This document shows, in pieces, positions 6,528 to 15,329 of a stretch of 28,360 nt of DNA. Origin of the DNA: CAZBQG01 sp964493945. GTDB lineage: Bacteria; Pseudomonadota; Alphaproteobacteria; Rhodospirillales; UBA2165. The stretch lies in the NCBI GenBank assembly GCA_964493945.1, contig CAZBQG010000018.1:1-28360 (forward strand), written 5' to 3'. Position numbers and translations under genes: made by a program. Below the pieces are notes generated by a model. It was not told the DNA's origin and did not search any database. It saw nothing but the letters and a program-made list of their open reading frames with translations. Positions within the stretch are counted from its first letter, which is position 1; every line of letters starts with the position of its first letter.

Positions 6528-8803
6528 TGGACGGCCCCAAACAGACCTTTGTCGGTAAATCGGTGGGACGTCTTGAGGACCCGCCCATGGTCACCGGCGA
6601 GGCCCGTTACGCTGCCGATATCAACTTTCCGGGCCAGGTCCATATGCGCGTCGTGCGCTCCCAACATGCCCATGGCGAGATCATTTCCATCGACACGGCG
6701 GAAGCCCTTGCCATGCCCGGCGTCACCGCCGTCTGGACCGCCGATGACATTCCGGAAATTCCCTATGTGGATTTCCGCGAAGGGTCCATCCCCGCCCTCG
6801 ATCCTTATCGCCAGCCCGTGCTGGCCACCGGCCGGGTACGTTATGTGGGCGAGCCGGTGGCGGCCATTTTCGCCAGTGATCCCTACCTGGCCGAGGACGC
6901 CGCCGACCGGGTGCGCATAGAAGTCAAGGAACTTCCGGTCATCCTGTCGGCGGAGGATGAGCCCGGTGATTTCGATGGCGGGTTGGATAGCGAGGCGGCC
7001 CTGGTCAATCAGGGCTATGGCGATGTGGAGGCGGCGTTCAGCGCCTCCCATAAGGTGGTCGAGCTGGATTTATCCATCGGGCGCCATTCAGGCGTGCCTT
7101 TGGAAACGCGGGGTGCCATTGGCCGCTACGATGCCGATGCCGATATGCTGGAGCTGCACGGCGCCGCCAAGGTGCCCCACAAGAACCGCGAGGTTCTGTC
7201 GCGCATGTTGGGGCGTGAGCTGTCCACCATGAACATATTTGAATCCCATGTGGGGGGCGGCTTCGGCATCCGGGGCGAGATATACCCCGAAGACATTTTG
7301 GTCCTGGTCGCCGCCATGCGCTTAGGCCAACCGGTCAAATGGATAGAGGACCGCTACGAGCATCTGTTGGCCGCCAACCAATCGCGCCAGCAGACCCACA
7401 GAATCCGCGCGGCACTCGATCCTGATGGGCGCATTCTCGGCATTGATAATGAATTTTTCCACGATCAGGGTGCCTATGTGCGCACCCATGACACCCGCGT
7501 GGTGGTCATGACCTGCGGGGTCCTGCTGGGCCCTTACCGCATCCCCGCCTATTCCGCCTTCGGCCATTGCCGCCTGACCAACAAGACGCCGGCAGCCACC
7601 TACCGGGCGCCTGGCCGTTATGAAACCACATTCGTGCGCGAGAGGCTGATGGATGCCATTGCCCTGGAAATGGGGCTGGACCGGATCGAGGTGCGCCGGC
7701 GTAACCTGATCACCCCTGCTGAAATGCCCTATTCACTCGACTTGGAAGCCCTGGGCGATCCCATCGAATATGATTCGGGCGATTACGAGGGCCTGCTGGA
7801 CAAGGCGCTGGTCCGGATGGATTGGAACAGTGTGCAGGCGGATGTAAAACGGCGCCGGGAGGCGGGCGAGGCCGTCGGCGTCGGCCTCGCCATGTTCATC
7901 GAAAAAAGCGGATTGGGACCGTCCGACGGGGCGAAGATATCGGTGGATGCCACGGGCGCCGTCGAAGTGCTCACCGGCGGCGCATCGATAGGCCAGGGGT
8001 TTGAAACCGTCATGGCCCAGATTTGCGCCGATGGGCTGGGCGTGGATTACCGGCGCATTGAAGTGATCCACGGCCAGACCGACCGCCTCCCATACGGCAT
8101 TGGCGCGCATGCGTCCCGCGCCACCGTGCTCACCGGCAATGCGGTCAATAAGACTGCCCTTAAATTGCGTGAAAATACCTTGGAAGTGGCGGCGGAAATG
8201 CTGCAGGCGCCTGTCTCGTCTCTGGATATCGCCGACGGCATCATCTACCGGGATGACCCGGATTCGGGCTCGTCGGTCTCCCTGGCCGAGATCGCGGGCT
8301 CGCTCGAAAATGGGCTGGTGGCCGAGGAAAGATTTTTTACCGAACGCCAGACTTACCCCTATGGCTGCCATATCGCCACCGTTGTGATCGACCGGGAGAC
8401 GGGCGGGGCTACAGTGGAACGCTTCATGGTCGCCTATGACATCGGCCGGGCCATCAACCCCATGCTGGTCGAAGGGCAGATTTCGGGCGGGGTCGCCCAG
8501 GGGATCGGCGGCGCGGTCATGGAGGAATTCGTCTATAACGATCAGGGTCAGCCCCTGGCCGCCAATCTGGCGGATTACGTCATGCCCGGCATCCACGATA
8601 TGCCGCCCCTCGATCTGCTTTTGGCCGAGGATCATCCCAGCCGGCGCAATCCCATGGGCATCAAGGGCGCGGGCGAGGCCGGGGTCACGGGCGTCGGTGC
8701 GGCCATCGCAGCAGCCATCGATGATGCCATCGGAAGGCCCGGCGCCATCACTCAAATTCCGGTCACGCCGCAAAGATTGATGGATATTTTAAATTCCCGC
8801 TGA
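6527..8803 (+). CDS. Xanthine dehydrogenase/CoxL-family molybdopterin-binding large subunit 2
   Basis: A 758-residue molybdopterin large subunit. The open frame extends further upstream, to 6146, but only as antisense-quality sequence over the Fe-S gene. The ATG at 6527 gives an N-terminus aligning with its paralogue (RLEDPP at 15-20) and makes a TGATG coupling with the Fe-S gene. It has GGGFG at about 243-247, a TYRAPGR active-site loop near 358-364, and GAGEAG near the C-terminus with the catalytic glutamate. It is clearly homologous along its whole length to the large subunit at 1890-4190, which points to a duplication. Differences between the two could mean two substrates, two steps of one pathway, or an heteromeric enzyme. 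It is followed after 12 nt by the cupin gene. Confidence 0.93.
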   Translation: MDGPKQTFVGKSVGRLEDPPMVTGEARYAADINFPGQVHMRVVRSQHAHGEIISIDTAEALAMPGVTAVWTADDIPEIPYVDFREGSIPALDPYRQPVLATGRVRYVGEPVAAIFASDPYLAEDAADRVRIEVKELPVILSAEDEPGDFDGGLDSEAALVNQGYGDVEAAFSASHKVVELDLSIGRHSGVPLETRGAIGRYDADADMLELHGAAKVPHKNREVLSRMLGRELSTMNIFESHVGGGFGIRGEIYPEDILVLVAAMRLGQPVKWIEDRYEHLLAANQSRQQTHRIRAALDPDGRILGIDNEFFHDQGAYVRTHDTRVVVMTCGVLLGPYRIPAYSAFGHCRLTNKTPAATYRAPGRYETTFVRERLMDAIALEMGLDRIEVRRRNLITPAEMPYSLDLEALGDPIEYDSGDYEGLLDKALVRMDWNSVQADVKRRREAGEAVGVGLAMFIEKSGLGPSDGAKISVDATGAVEVLTGGASIGQGFETVMAQICADGLGVDYRRIEVIHGQTDRLPYGIGAHASRATVLTGNAVNKTALKLRENTLEVAAEMLQAPVSSLDIADGIIYRDDPDSGSSVSLAEIAGSLENGLVAEERFFTERQTYPYGCHIATVVIDRETGGATVERFMVAYDIGRAINPMLVEGQISGGVAQGIGGAVMEEFVYNDQGQPLAANLADYVMPGIHDMPPLDLLLAEDHPSRRNPMGIKGAGEAGVTGVGAAIAAAIDDAIGRPGAITQIPVTPQRLMDILNSR

Positions 8804-8815
8804 TGAGGAAGGGTG

Positions 8816-9973
8816 ATGAACGAGATCGATAAAAAAGGTGATCTGTTTCTGGTCAATGCCTACCGGGACTGGACCGAAACCCATGACATCCCGGTCTATG
8901 AGGGGTTCGCGCTCAACATGCTGGAATGCGAGACCAAGCCATGGGGTTTCACCGAAGCCAATGGCGCGCTGATCCATCTGGACGGGCGGGGCGATTATGT
9001 TTCCGTCTTCCTCCATGACATTCCGCCCGGCGGCAAAACCAAGCCCATGCATCATTGCTTCGAGGAGGTCTTCTATGTCCTGGAAGGGCATGGTTCGACC
9101 ACCGTCACCCTGTCGGATGGCTCCACTCACGCGTTTGAGTGGGGGCCGAAAAGCCTGTTCTCGCTGCCCCTCAACAGCCCTTATCAATTGTTCAATGCCA
9201 GTGGCCGGGAGACGGCCAAGCTGTCATCGACCACCAACCTGCCCATGGTGTTGAAGCTGTTCCACAGCAACGAATTTGTTTTCAACAACCCGTTCCAATT
9301 CACCGACCGGGAGGGGCTGGATAAATACTATTCGGGCGAAGGGGAACTGACCCCGCGCCAGCCCGGCCGCCACACCTGGGAAACCAATTTCATTCCCAAT
9401 CTGGAGCAGTTCGAGCTGAAGGAATGGGAAGCAAGGGGCAAGGGCTGCTCCAACATGATGATCATCATGGCCGACGGCACCATGCATGCCCACGCTTCGG
9501 AAATGCCGGTGGGCACCTACAAGAAAGGCCACCGGCACGGCCCCGATTTCCATGTCTTTTGCGTGCGCGGCGAAGGATATTCGGTCTTCTGGTATGACGG
9601 CGACAGCGAAGAGGAATTCCGCAGGTTCGATTGGGAACATGGCTGGGTGTTTGCACCGCCCGATCAGATGTTTCATTTGCATTTCAACAAAGGAAAAGAG
9701 CCCTGCCGCTATGCGGCCACGGCACTGGGCAATCTGCGCTATCCCTTTTCCGACCAAAAAGAGGCCGGGTTCCGCGGCAACGATGTGAGCGTCGGCGACG
9801 GCGGCGCCCAGTTGGAATACGAAGACCAGCCCTTCCGCTGCCATCTGGATTTTTTGATCGAGTGCGAAAAGTCCGGCGTCACATCGGAGATGGGAACCTA
9901 TATTGATGAGGCACCCTATTACAAAGCCATCGAAGCCATGAAAAAAGACGGCTCTTTGATTATTCCGGAGTAA
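8816..9973 (+). CDS. Double-cupin protein, possible metal-dependent dioxygenase
   Basis: A 385-residue soluble protein with two cupin domains. The first (about residues 45-130) has PPGGKTKPMHHCFEEVFYV, with H79, H80 and E84 as candidate metal ligands. The second (about 215-300) has KKGHRHGPDFHVFCVRGEG, with H239, H241 and H246, plus an HLHF segment near 287. Bicupins of this size include gentisate-type ring-cleavage dioxygenases and related proteins of unknown role, and no substrate can be assigned. A GTG at 8813 is in frame, but GAGGAAGG at 8805-8812 runs right up to it, so the ATG at 8816 is preferred. It lies 12 nt after the second large subunit and 6 nt before the epimerase gene, so it is part of the same operon. 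Confidence 0.8.
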   Translation: MNEIDKKGDLFLVNAYRDWTETHDIPVYEGFALNMLECETKPWGFTEANGALIHLDGRGDYVSVFLHDIPPGGKTKPMHHCFEEVFYVLEGHGSTTVTLSDGSTHAFEWGPKSLFSLPLNSPYQLFNASGRETAKLSSTTNLPMVLKLFHSNEFVFNNPFQFTDREGLDKYYSGEGELTPRQPGRHTWETNFIPNLEQFELKEWEARGKGCSNMMIIMADGTMHAHASEMPVGTYKKGHRHGPDFHVFCVRGEGYSVFWYDGDSEEEFRRFDWEHGWVFAPPDQMFHLHFNKGKEPCRYAATALGNLRYPFSDQKEAGFRGNDVSVGDGGAQLEYEDQPFRCHLDFLIECEKSGVTSEMGTYIDEAPYYKAIEAMKKDGSLIIPE

Positions 9974-9979
9974 ACTATC

Positions 9980-10926
9980 ATGACCACGTTGGTAACCGGG
10001 GCCGGTCTGATCGGCGCATCCTTCGCCCGGCAAGCGGCGAAACGGGACGAAAAAGTAATTTTCCTGGACCCCATCCCCAGGGCCGAATATCTGAAATCCA
10101 TGCTGGGTGATGGCGGCTGGGAGCTGGTGCAGGAGGATGTGCGCCAATTGCCGGCGCTTCTCAAGGTGATCAATGCCAAGAATGTGGACACCATCATCCA
10201 TACCGCCGCCCCATCGGCAACCGGGCCGCCAACCCGTTGCATGATGGCTTCAGCCTGAATATCGACGGCACCCAGGCGGTGGCAGAAGCCGTCCGCCTGA
10301 CCGGCGTTAAGCGGCTGGTTCATGTCAGCACCTTCGGCGTCTATGACTGGCGGAGGCCGACACCCGAGCCGTTGGCCGAGGATTTTCCGAGGGGTGCGGG
10401 CCGGGCTTACGGCAATTTCAAGGCGGCCCAGGAACTGATTTTCGAAGCCTACCGGAAAAAATTCGGCTTCGGACTGATCACCCTGCGTCCCGCCAACGTC
10501 TATGGCGTCGGCCATTTCTGGGCCGGATCATCGGGCGGCGAAAAGGTGCATAACCTGTTGGTCGCGGGGATCACCGGCGAGCCGGCCAGCATCCCGGAAG
10601 AACAGACCATGGATTTCGAATATGTCTACGCCAAGGATGTGGGGCGCGCCGTCGATCTGGCCACCTCCTGTGCCATGGGCGAAAAGACTATCTTCAATAT
10701 CGCCAATGGCGAAGTCACCACCTTTGATCAATTGGTAGGTGTTGCCCGTAGCCTGCTGCCCGATCTTTCTTTGGAAATCACCCCAGGAACCCCACCCCTG
10801 CCCCGCACCCAGCATCTGGATATTTCGGCGGCCAGCGAATATCTGGGCTGGTCCCTGGAATTCACCATGGAAGAAGGGTTCAAGGATTATATCGGTGATA
10901 TCCGGGCGGCAATGGATGGGGCTTAG
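9980..10926 (+). pseudogene. NAD-dependent epimerase/dehydratase, interrupted by a 1-nt frameshift
   Basis: Two overlapping frames together make one extended-SDR protein of about 315 residues. The first frame (9980-10258) has the NAD-binding TGAGLIGASFA and ends after HTAAPSA. The second (from 10237) continues with LHDGFSLNIDG, the catalytic YGNFK (YxxxK) and LRPANVYG. Reading HTAA, then PIGNRAANPLHDG, requires one extra C at the C4 run 10209-10212, so one base appears lost there. Either the gene is inactive or the base was missed in sequencing; the rest of both halves looks conserved and under selection. It is the last gene of the Mo-hydroxylase operon. Its TAG overlaps the TAA of the convergent large-subunit gene (10923-10926). 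A role in reducing or oxidising a pathway intermediate is plausible. Confidence 0.82.
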
Positions 10927-13262
10927 CGGCCTTTTTGGATCAGTGCCATAATCTGCGGCGGAAAGATCGGCGCGTGTGAAATATGGACGCCGAAGGGGGC
11001 CAGCGCGTTCTCGATGGCCGAGACGATGGCCGGGGCCGCCGGCACGACGCCGCATTCACCCACACCCTTGACGCCCAAGGGGTTCAAATCCGTGGGCGAT
11101 TCATGATGGATCAGATCCACATGGGGCATTTCGGTGGCCGTGACCAGAAGATAATCGGCGAAATTAGTGGTCAGGGGCTGCGCGTTTTCGTCATATCCCA
11201 TCCATTCATATAAGGCATTGCCAATGCCGTGGGCGGTGCCGCCGATGGCCTGGCCATCGACCATCATGGGATTGATGATGCGCCCGCAATCATGGGCCAG
11301 AACGTAATTGAGAATTTGGACGCCTCCGGTTTTGCTGTCCACTTCCACTTCCACCACCGCCGTGCCCAGGGAATAAGTGCTGGCGCCGATGAGCACATGT
11401 TCGGTCGCTTCCATGCCCGGCTCGATCCCCTTGGGCAGGGCATAACCGGGTGTGCCGGCCACCGCATTGGCCACATCGGCCAAAGTGACGCTTTGATTGG
11501 ATCTCCGCTCAGGGCTGTCCTTAAAGCGGATTTCCGCTCCATCAATTTCCAGGTCAACTTCCGCGCAATCCAGCATGGAGGCCGCGACGCTGAGCGCCTT
11601 TTTGCGCACCTTCCCCGCCGCCATATGGGCCGAAGTGCCGGCGGTCACCGTCACCCGGCTGTTGGACGTGCCGATACCCAGCGCCGTCGCCGCCGTATCG
11701 CCGGTGGTGACCCGGATATTTTCAATGTCTCCGCCCAATTGTTCGGCAACGACTTGCGACAGCATGGTTTCCGTCCCCTGGCCGATGGCCGTGGCACCGG
11801 TCATGACATGCACCCGGCCCGACGTGCCGATGCGCACGGTGGCGGATTCGAAAGGCCCTCTTCCCGTCCCCTTGACGAAATTGGCGAGCCCGATACCGAT
11901 ATATTTACCTTCCGCCCGGGCCTCCTCCTGGCGTGCCGGGAATGCCTCCCATCCGGCGCGCTCCAGCGTATCTTGCTGGCTTTTGATGAAATCACCGCTG
12001 TCCAGCACCACCGCCTCGCCGCCCCGGGACCGGAGGGGCCGCGTATAGGGCATGGCCTCGCCGGGGACCAGATTGCGGAGGCGTACTTCGGCCCGGTCCA
12101 AATTCAGCTCCGCCGCCACCCGGTCCATAAGCCGCTCAATGGCAAAGGTGGCCTGGGGATGGCCGGCTCCGCGCACCGGCGTCACCGGAATCTTGTTGGT
12201 CAGGGCCAGTTTCACATTCATCCGGTAGGCGGGCACCATATAGGTGCCGGGCATGGCTTCGCCCGAATTTTGCGGCAGGTTGACGCCCCTGGCCGTATAG
12301 GCCCCGTGGTCATGAATGATCGATCCCCGGATGGCCAGGATGCGCGCCTCATCGTCGACGGCGATCTCCACATCCCAATATTGGTCCCGTTCCTGGGTGG
12401 TGGCGACGAAATGTTCGCGCCGGTCCTCGATCCATTTCACTGGCATCCCCAACATGATGGAAGCCACGGAAATGACCACATCTTCCGGATAAACCACCAG
12501 CTTGGGCCCGAACCCGCCACCAATATCGGGGGTGACGACGCGCAATTGCTTCTCGTCCCGCCCCAGCATGTCGACCAGCACCCTTAGCGTGGAATGGGGC
12601 ATCTGGCTGGAAACCCAAAGGGTCAACAGGTCGGTGGCCGGATCATGTGTGGAGACACCGCCCCGGCATTCCATGGAATGGCTGCCGCCCCGGTGGAGCA
12701 AAAGATTTTCGGAAAACACATGGGCGGCACTGGCAAAAGCTTCGTCCACCTCACCATATTCCATATCGAATTCGGCCAGCAGGTTGCCATCTGCCCCTTT
12801 GTGGACAGGGTTGGCGCCATCGGCCAGGGCGTCCCGGCAATCGGTGGCCACCGGCAGGGGGGCGTAATCCACCTGAACCAATGCGGTAGCGTCCTCGGCG
12901 ATATAGCGGTCATCGGCGATCACCACGGCCACTGGCTCGCCCACATAAACCACTTCGTCCCGGCTAAGCGCGATGCGGTTCCTGTCTTGCTTGTAGCTGG
13001 AACTGGGCAGACCGACGACCAGATATTCGTTGGCAAGATGAGGCATCAAATCATCGATGGTGAGGACCGCATGGACACCCGGCACGGCAAGGGCCGCGGT
13101 TTTATCGATGCTCTTCAGCTCGGCATGGCCATGGGGGCTCCGGACGAATGCCGCCTCCACCATGCCCGGCAGGGTTATGTCGTCGATGAAGCGCGCCTCG
13201 CCCCTGAGCAGGGGCATATCCTCCAGACGCTTGACCGGCTGGCCAATTAATGACCCGCTCAT
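10923..13262 (-). CDS. Xanthine dehydrogenase/CoxL-family molybdopterin-binding large subunit 3
   Basis: A 779-residue Mo large subunit from a second, separate hydroxylase. It has RLEDMPLLRGEARF at the N-terminus, IGGGFG at 247-252, and GVGECG near the C-terminus with E736 as the likely catalytic glutamate. The active-site loop reads PVRGAGHPQ (362-370). This is closer to the AYRGAGR type than to the AYxCSFR of CO dehydrogenase, but the usual final arginine is a histidine. It is only distantly related to the other two large subunits in the window. The ATG overlaps the stop of the Fe-S gene by 4 nt (13259-13262), giving the order FAD, Fe-S, large subunit. It converges with the epimerase gene, the stops overlapping by 4 nt. 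Substrate unknown. Confidence 0.92.
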   Translation of the reverse strand: MSGSLIGQPVKRLEDMPLLRGEARFIDDITLPGMVEAAFVRSPHGHAELKSIDKTAALAVPGVHAVLTIDDLMPHLANEYLVVGLPSSSYKQDRNRIALSRDEVVYVGEPVAVVIADDRYIAEDATALVQVDYAPLPVATDCRDALADGANPVHKGADGNLLAEFDMEYGEVDEAFASAAHVFSENLLLHRGGSHSMECRGGVSTHDPATDLLTLWVSSQMPHSTLRVLVDMLGRDEKQLRVVTPDIGGGFGPKLVVYPEDVVISVASIMLGMPVKWIEDRREHFVATTQERDQYWDVEIAVDDEARILAIRGSIIHDHGAYTARGVNLPQNSGEAMPGTYMVPAYRMNVKLALTNKIPVTPVRGAGHPQATFAIERLMDRVAAELNLDRAEVRLRNLVPGEAMPYTRPLRSRGGEAVVLDSGDFIKSQQDTLERAGWEAFPARQEEARAEGKYIGIGLANFVKGTGRGPFESATVRIGTSGRVHVMTGATAIGQGTETMLSQVVAEQLGGDIENIRVTTGDTAATALGIGTSNSRVTVTAGTSAHMAAGKVRKKALSVAASMLDCAEVDLEIDGAEIRFKDSPERRSNQSVTLADVANAVAGTPGYALPKGIEPGMEATEHVLIGASTYSLGTAVVEVEVDSKTGGVQILNYVLAHDCGRIINPMMVDGQAIGGTAHGIGNALYEWMGYDENAQPLTTNFADYLLVTATEMPHVDLIHHESPTDLNPLGVKGVGECGVVPAAPAIVSAIENALAPFGVHISHAPIFPPQIMALIQKGR

Positions 13263-13741
13263 CCGCCAGCCATCCGCTTGGCGGCTTCCAGGGTCGCATC
13301 AATGATGCTCTGATAGCCGGTGCAGCGGCAAAGATTGCCCGATATGGCTTCGCGCACCTCTTGTTCGGTGGGGTCCGGGTTTTCGCCCAACAGCTCCAGC
13401 AAAGTGGTCAACATGCCGGGCGTGCAAAAGCCGCATTGCAGGCCGTGATGATCCCGGAAGGCTTCTTGCAAGGGATGAAGTTCGGATTTCGATGGCGCAA
13501 TCCCTTCCACCGTCGTGATCGACATGCCATTGGCCTGGGGCGCCAGCATCAGGCAAGACCGCACACTGCGCCCATCGGCCAGCACGGTGCAGGCCCCGCA
13601 GACCCCGTGTTCGCAACCAAGATGAGTGCCCGTCAGCCCCAATTTCCGGCGCAGAAAATCGGCCAGGGTCAGGCGCACATCCACCTCTTCTTCGTAAGGC
13701 ATCCCGTTCACCGTCACTGATATCTTGCGCTTTTCGCTCAT
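13259..13741 (-). CDS. Molybdenum hydroxylase 2Fe-2S small subunit (second set)
   Basis: A 160-residue CoxS-like subunit with both clusters intact: C43, C48, C51 and C63 in the ferredoxin domain, and C103, C106, C138 and C140 in the C-terminal domain (CGFCTPGM and LCRCTGY). The frame is open to an ATG at 13753, but the ATG at 13741 is preferred. It starts the normal family N-terminus (MSEKRKISVTVNG) and forms an ATGA overlap with the stop of the FAD subunit gene. It also overlaps the following large subunit by 4 nt. It should carry electrons between the large subunit and the FAD subunit of the same operon. Confidence 0.94.
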   Translation of the reverse strand: MSEKRKISVTVNGMPYEEEVDVRLTLADFLRRKLGLTGTHLGCEHGVCGACTVLADGRSVRSCLMLAPQANGMSITTVEGIAPSKSELHPLQEAFRDHHGLQCGFCTPGMLTTLLELLGENPDPTEQEVREAISGNLCRCTGYQSIIDATLEAAKRMAGG

Positions 13742-14595
13742 ATCCGTGCCCAAGCCCGTTCCAGGGCGCGGAGCGCCAGTTCCACCGCCAATTGCCGGCG
13801 GTAATCCGCAGGCGCGTGAACATCGCCGATGGCATCTATTCCCCGGCAGATTTCAGAAGCCTTTTCAAAATTTTCGGGCCCTGCCTGCTGGCCCACAAGA
13901 AAGCTTTCGGCCTCCCCCATCCGCAAAGCAGAAGAGCCTGCGCCACCGATGGTCAGCGACGCCCGTGTGATGGACCCATCGGGCGCAGCCGTCAGGAGCG
14001 CCGCCGCCGAAACGATGGCGAAATCCCCGTGGCGGCGGGCGAATTCCTCAAAGGCGTAGCCGTGGCCCTCCCCCCAAAGGGGGATGCGGATGGAGACCAG
14101 CATTTCGTCCAATTCCATGGCGGTGGTCATGAAGCCCAAGGAAAATTCGGCAAACGGAATGTCCCGCTCGCCCTTGGGGCCCTGGACGCGGATAACCGCG
14201 TCACTTGCCGCACAGATGGTGGGAATTTCCGCCGCCGGGTCGCAGTGCGACAGGCTGCCGCCGACGGTGCCCTGGTTGCGGGTCTGGCGGTGGCCAACCT
14301 GGGGGATGGCTTCGGCCAAGAGGGGGCAGCAGCGTTTTACAAGGTCCGATTTTTCCACATCCCGCTGGCGGGCCATGGCGCCGATTTCTAGCCGACTGCC
14401 ACTTTCGCTGATTTGATCCAGCCCTTCCACCTGGTTGAGATCGATCACATGATCGGGCTGGGCATAGCGCATATTGAGCATGGGCATGAGGGATTGCCCG
14501 CCGGCCAGCAGCATCGCGTCGTCTAACGAGGTCAGCAGCCCAACGGTTTCGGCGACTGTCGCCGGGCTGTGATAGCTGAATGGCGGTGGTTTCAT
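13738..14595 (-). CDS. Molybdenum hydroxylase FAD-binding medium subunit (second set)
   Basis: A 285-residue FAD subunit, first gene of the minus-strand operon. AGGQS (31-35) and GTVGGSLSHCDPAAE (109-123) are the two FAD-binding signatures. The C-terminal flavoprotein domain ends with HAPADYRRQLAVEL, typical of CoxM-like chains. GAGGA lies only a few bases before the ATG. The gene is divergent from the CoxG-like gene across 127 bp. The FAD, Fe-S, large-subunit order is that of coxMSL operons, but the large-subunit loop argues against CO oxidation. Confidence 0.93.
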   Translation of the reverse strand: MKPPPFSYHSPATVAETVGLLTSLDDAMLLAGGQSLMPMLNMRYAQPDHVIDLNQVEGLDQISESGSRLEIGAMARQRDVEKSDLVKRCCPLLAEAIPQVGHRQTRNQGTVGGSLSHCDPAAEIPTICAASDAVIRVQGPKGERDIPFAEFSLGFMTTAMELDEMLVSIRIPLWGEGHGYAFEEFARRHGDFAIVSAAALLTAAPDGSITRASLTIGGAGSSALRMGEAESFLVGQQAGPENFEKASEICRGIDAIGDVHAPADYRRQLAVELALRALERAWARI

Positions 14596-14722
14596 GTTCC
14601 TCTATGGGGCTTGGCTAAATCGTTGGGTTCATATTATCCAATAATAAAAGCCGCTGAAATTTATTTCTTTCCATTTACACATTCGCCGTTCATTTTGGCC
14701 GCAAAGGATCAAGAGACACAGC
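14596..14722. promoter_or_regulatory. A+T-rich divergent promoter region with a perfect dyad
   Basis: This 127-bp gap separates the second Mo-hydroxylase operon (minus) from the CoxG-like operon (plus). It is much richer in A+T than its surroundings. TATTAT (14632-14637) and ATAATA (14641-14646) form a perfect 15-bp dyad around CCA. TTGGCT (14611-14616) lies 15 nt before TATTAT, so the dyad may overlap a weak sigma-70 -10 element for the rightward operon. That would be a sensible place for a shared operator. Confidence 0.45.
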
Positions 14723-15283
14723 ATGGAACTGAAGAACGAATTCGAGGTCGCCCTGCCACCGGCGGAGGCATGGGCGGTACTTTTGGATATCGAGCGCATC
14801 GCGCCATGCATGCCGGGCGCCGGGCTGACCGAAACCGTTGATGAGCGCACCTACCGGGGCAAGGTTTCCGTCCGCCTGGGACCGGTCGCCTTAAGTTTCG
14901 ATGGCACGGCCATTTTCGAAGAAGTGGACGACGCGGCCATGCGCGCCCGAGTGAAAGCGGAAGGCGCGGAATCCAAAGGGCGGGGAGGTGCCGCCGCGAC
15001 GGTGGTCTTCCAACTGGAGCCCGCCGGAGACGGAAGCAAGGTCACGGTGGAAACCGATCTCAACCTTTCCGGCTCCGTCGCTCAATATGGAAGGGGGGTT
15101 GGCCTGATCCAAAACATCGCCGGGCAGTTGATTTCCCAATTTTCCGACAATCTCAAGGCCGAGATTGCCAGCACGGACAGCGCTCAGGCGGCTCCGCCTG
15201 CCCCGGCCAGACCGGTCTCGGTTTTTGCGCTCTTCGGGGCTGCTTTGAAGGACTGGCTGGCCCGTTTATTCGGGCGGACATAA
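14723..15283 (+). CDS. CoxG-like SRPBCC-fold protein (CO dehydrogenase subunit G family)
   Basis: A 186-residue protein with the CoxG/SRPBCC ligand-binding fold. The N-terminal LPPAEAWAVLLDIERIAPCMPGA block (from residue 10) is the family hallmark, and the fold runs to about residue 150. An Ala/Pro-rich linker then leads to an amphipathic or hydrophobic C-terminal segment (VFALFGAALKDWLARLFG), which could touch the membrane. In carboxydotrophs CoxG helps attach CO dehydrogenase to the membrane, and the same family occurs beside many other Mo hydroxylases. Being divergent from the FAD, Fe-S, large-subunit operon, it probably serves that enzyme. The ribosome site is weak (AAAGGA, somewhat distant). 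Confidence 0.88.
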   Translation: MELKNEFEVALPPAEAWAVLLDIERIAPCMPGAGLTETVDERTYRGKVSVRLGPVALSFDGTAIFEEVDDAAMRARVKAEGAESKGRGGAAATVVFQLEPAGDGSKVTVETDLNLSGSVAQYGRGVGLIQNIAGQLISQFSDNLKAEIASTDSAQAAPPAPARPVSVFALFGAALKDWLARLFGRT

Positions 15284-15329
15284 TCTTCCTCCCCTTGTTA
15301 TTTTCCGGGGATGGCTTCAAAATTGCGCC

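Noticed and set aside
10923..14595. True carbon monoxide dehydrogenase coxMSL operon
   Set aside because: The gene order matches and a CoxG-like gene is adjacent, but the large subunit lacks the AYxCSFR loop needed for the Cu-Mo site, and coxD/E/F genes are not present.
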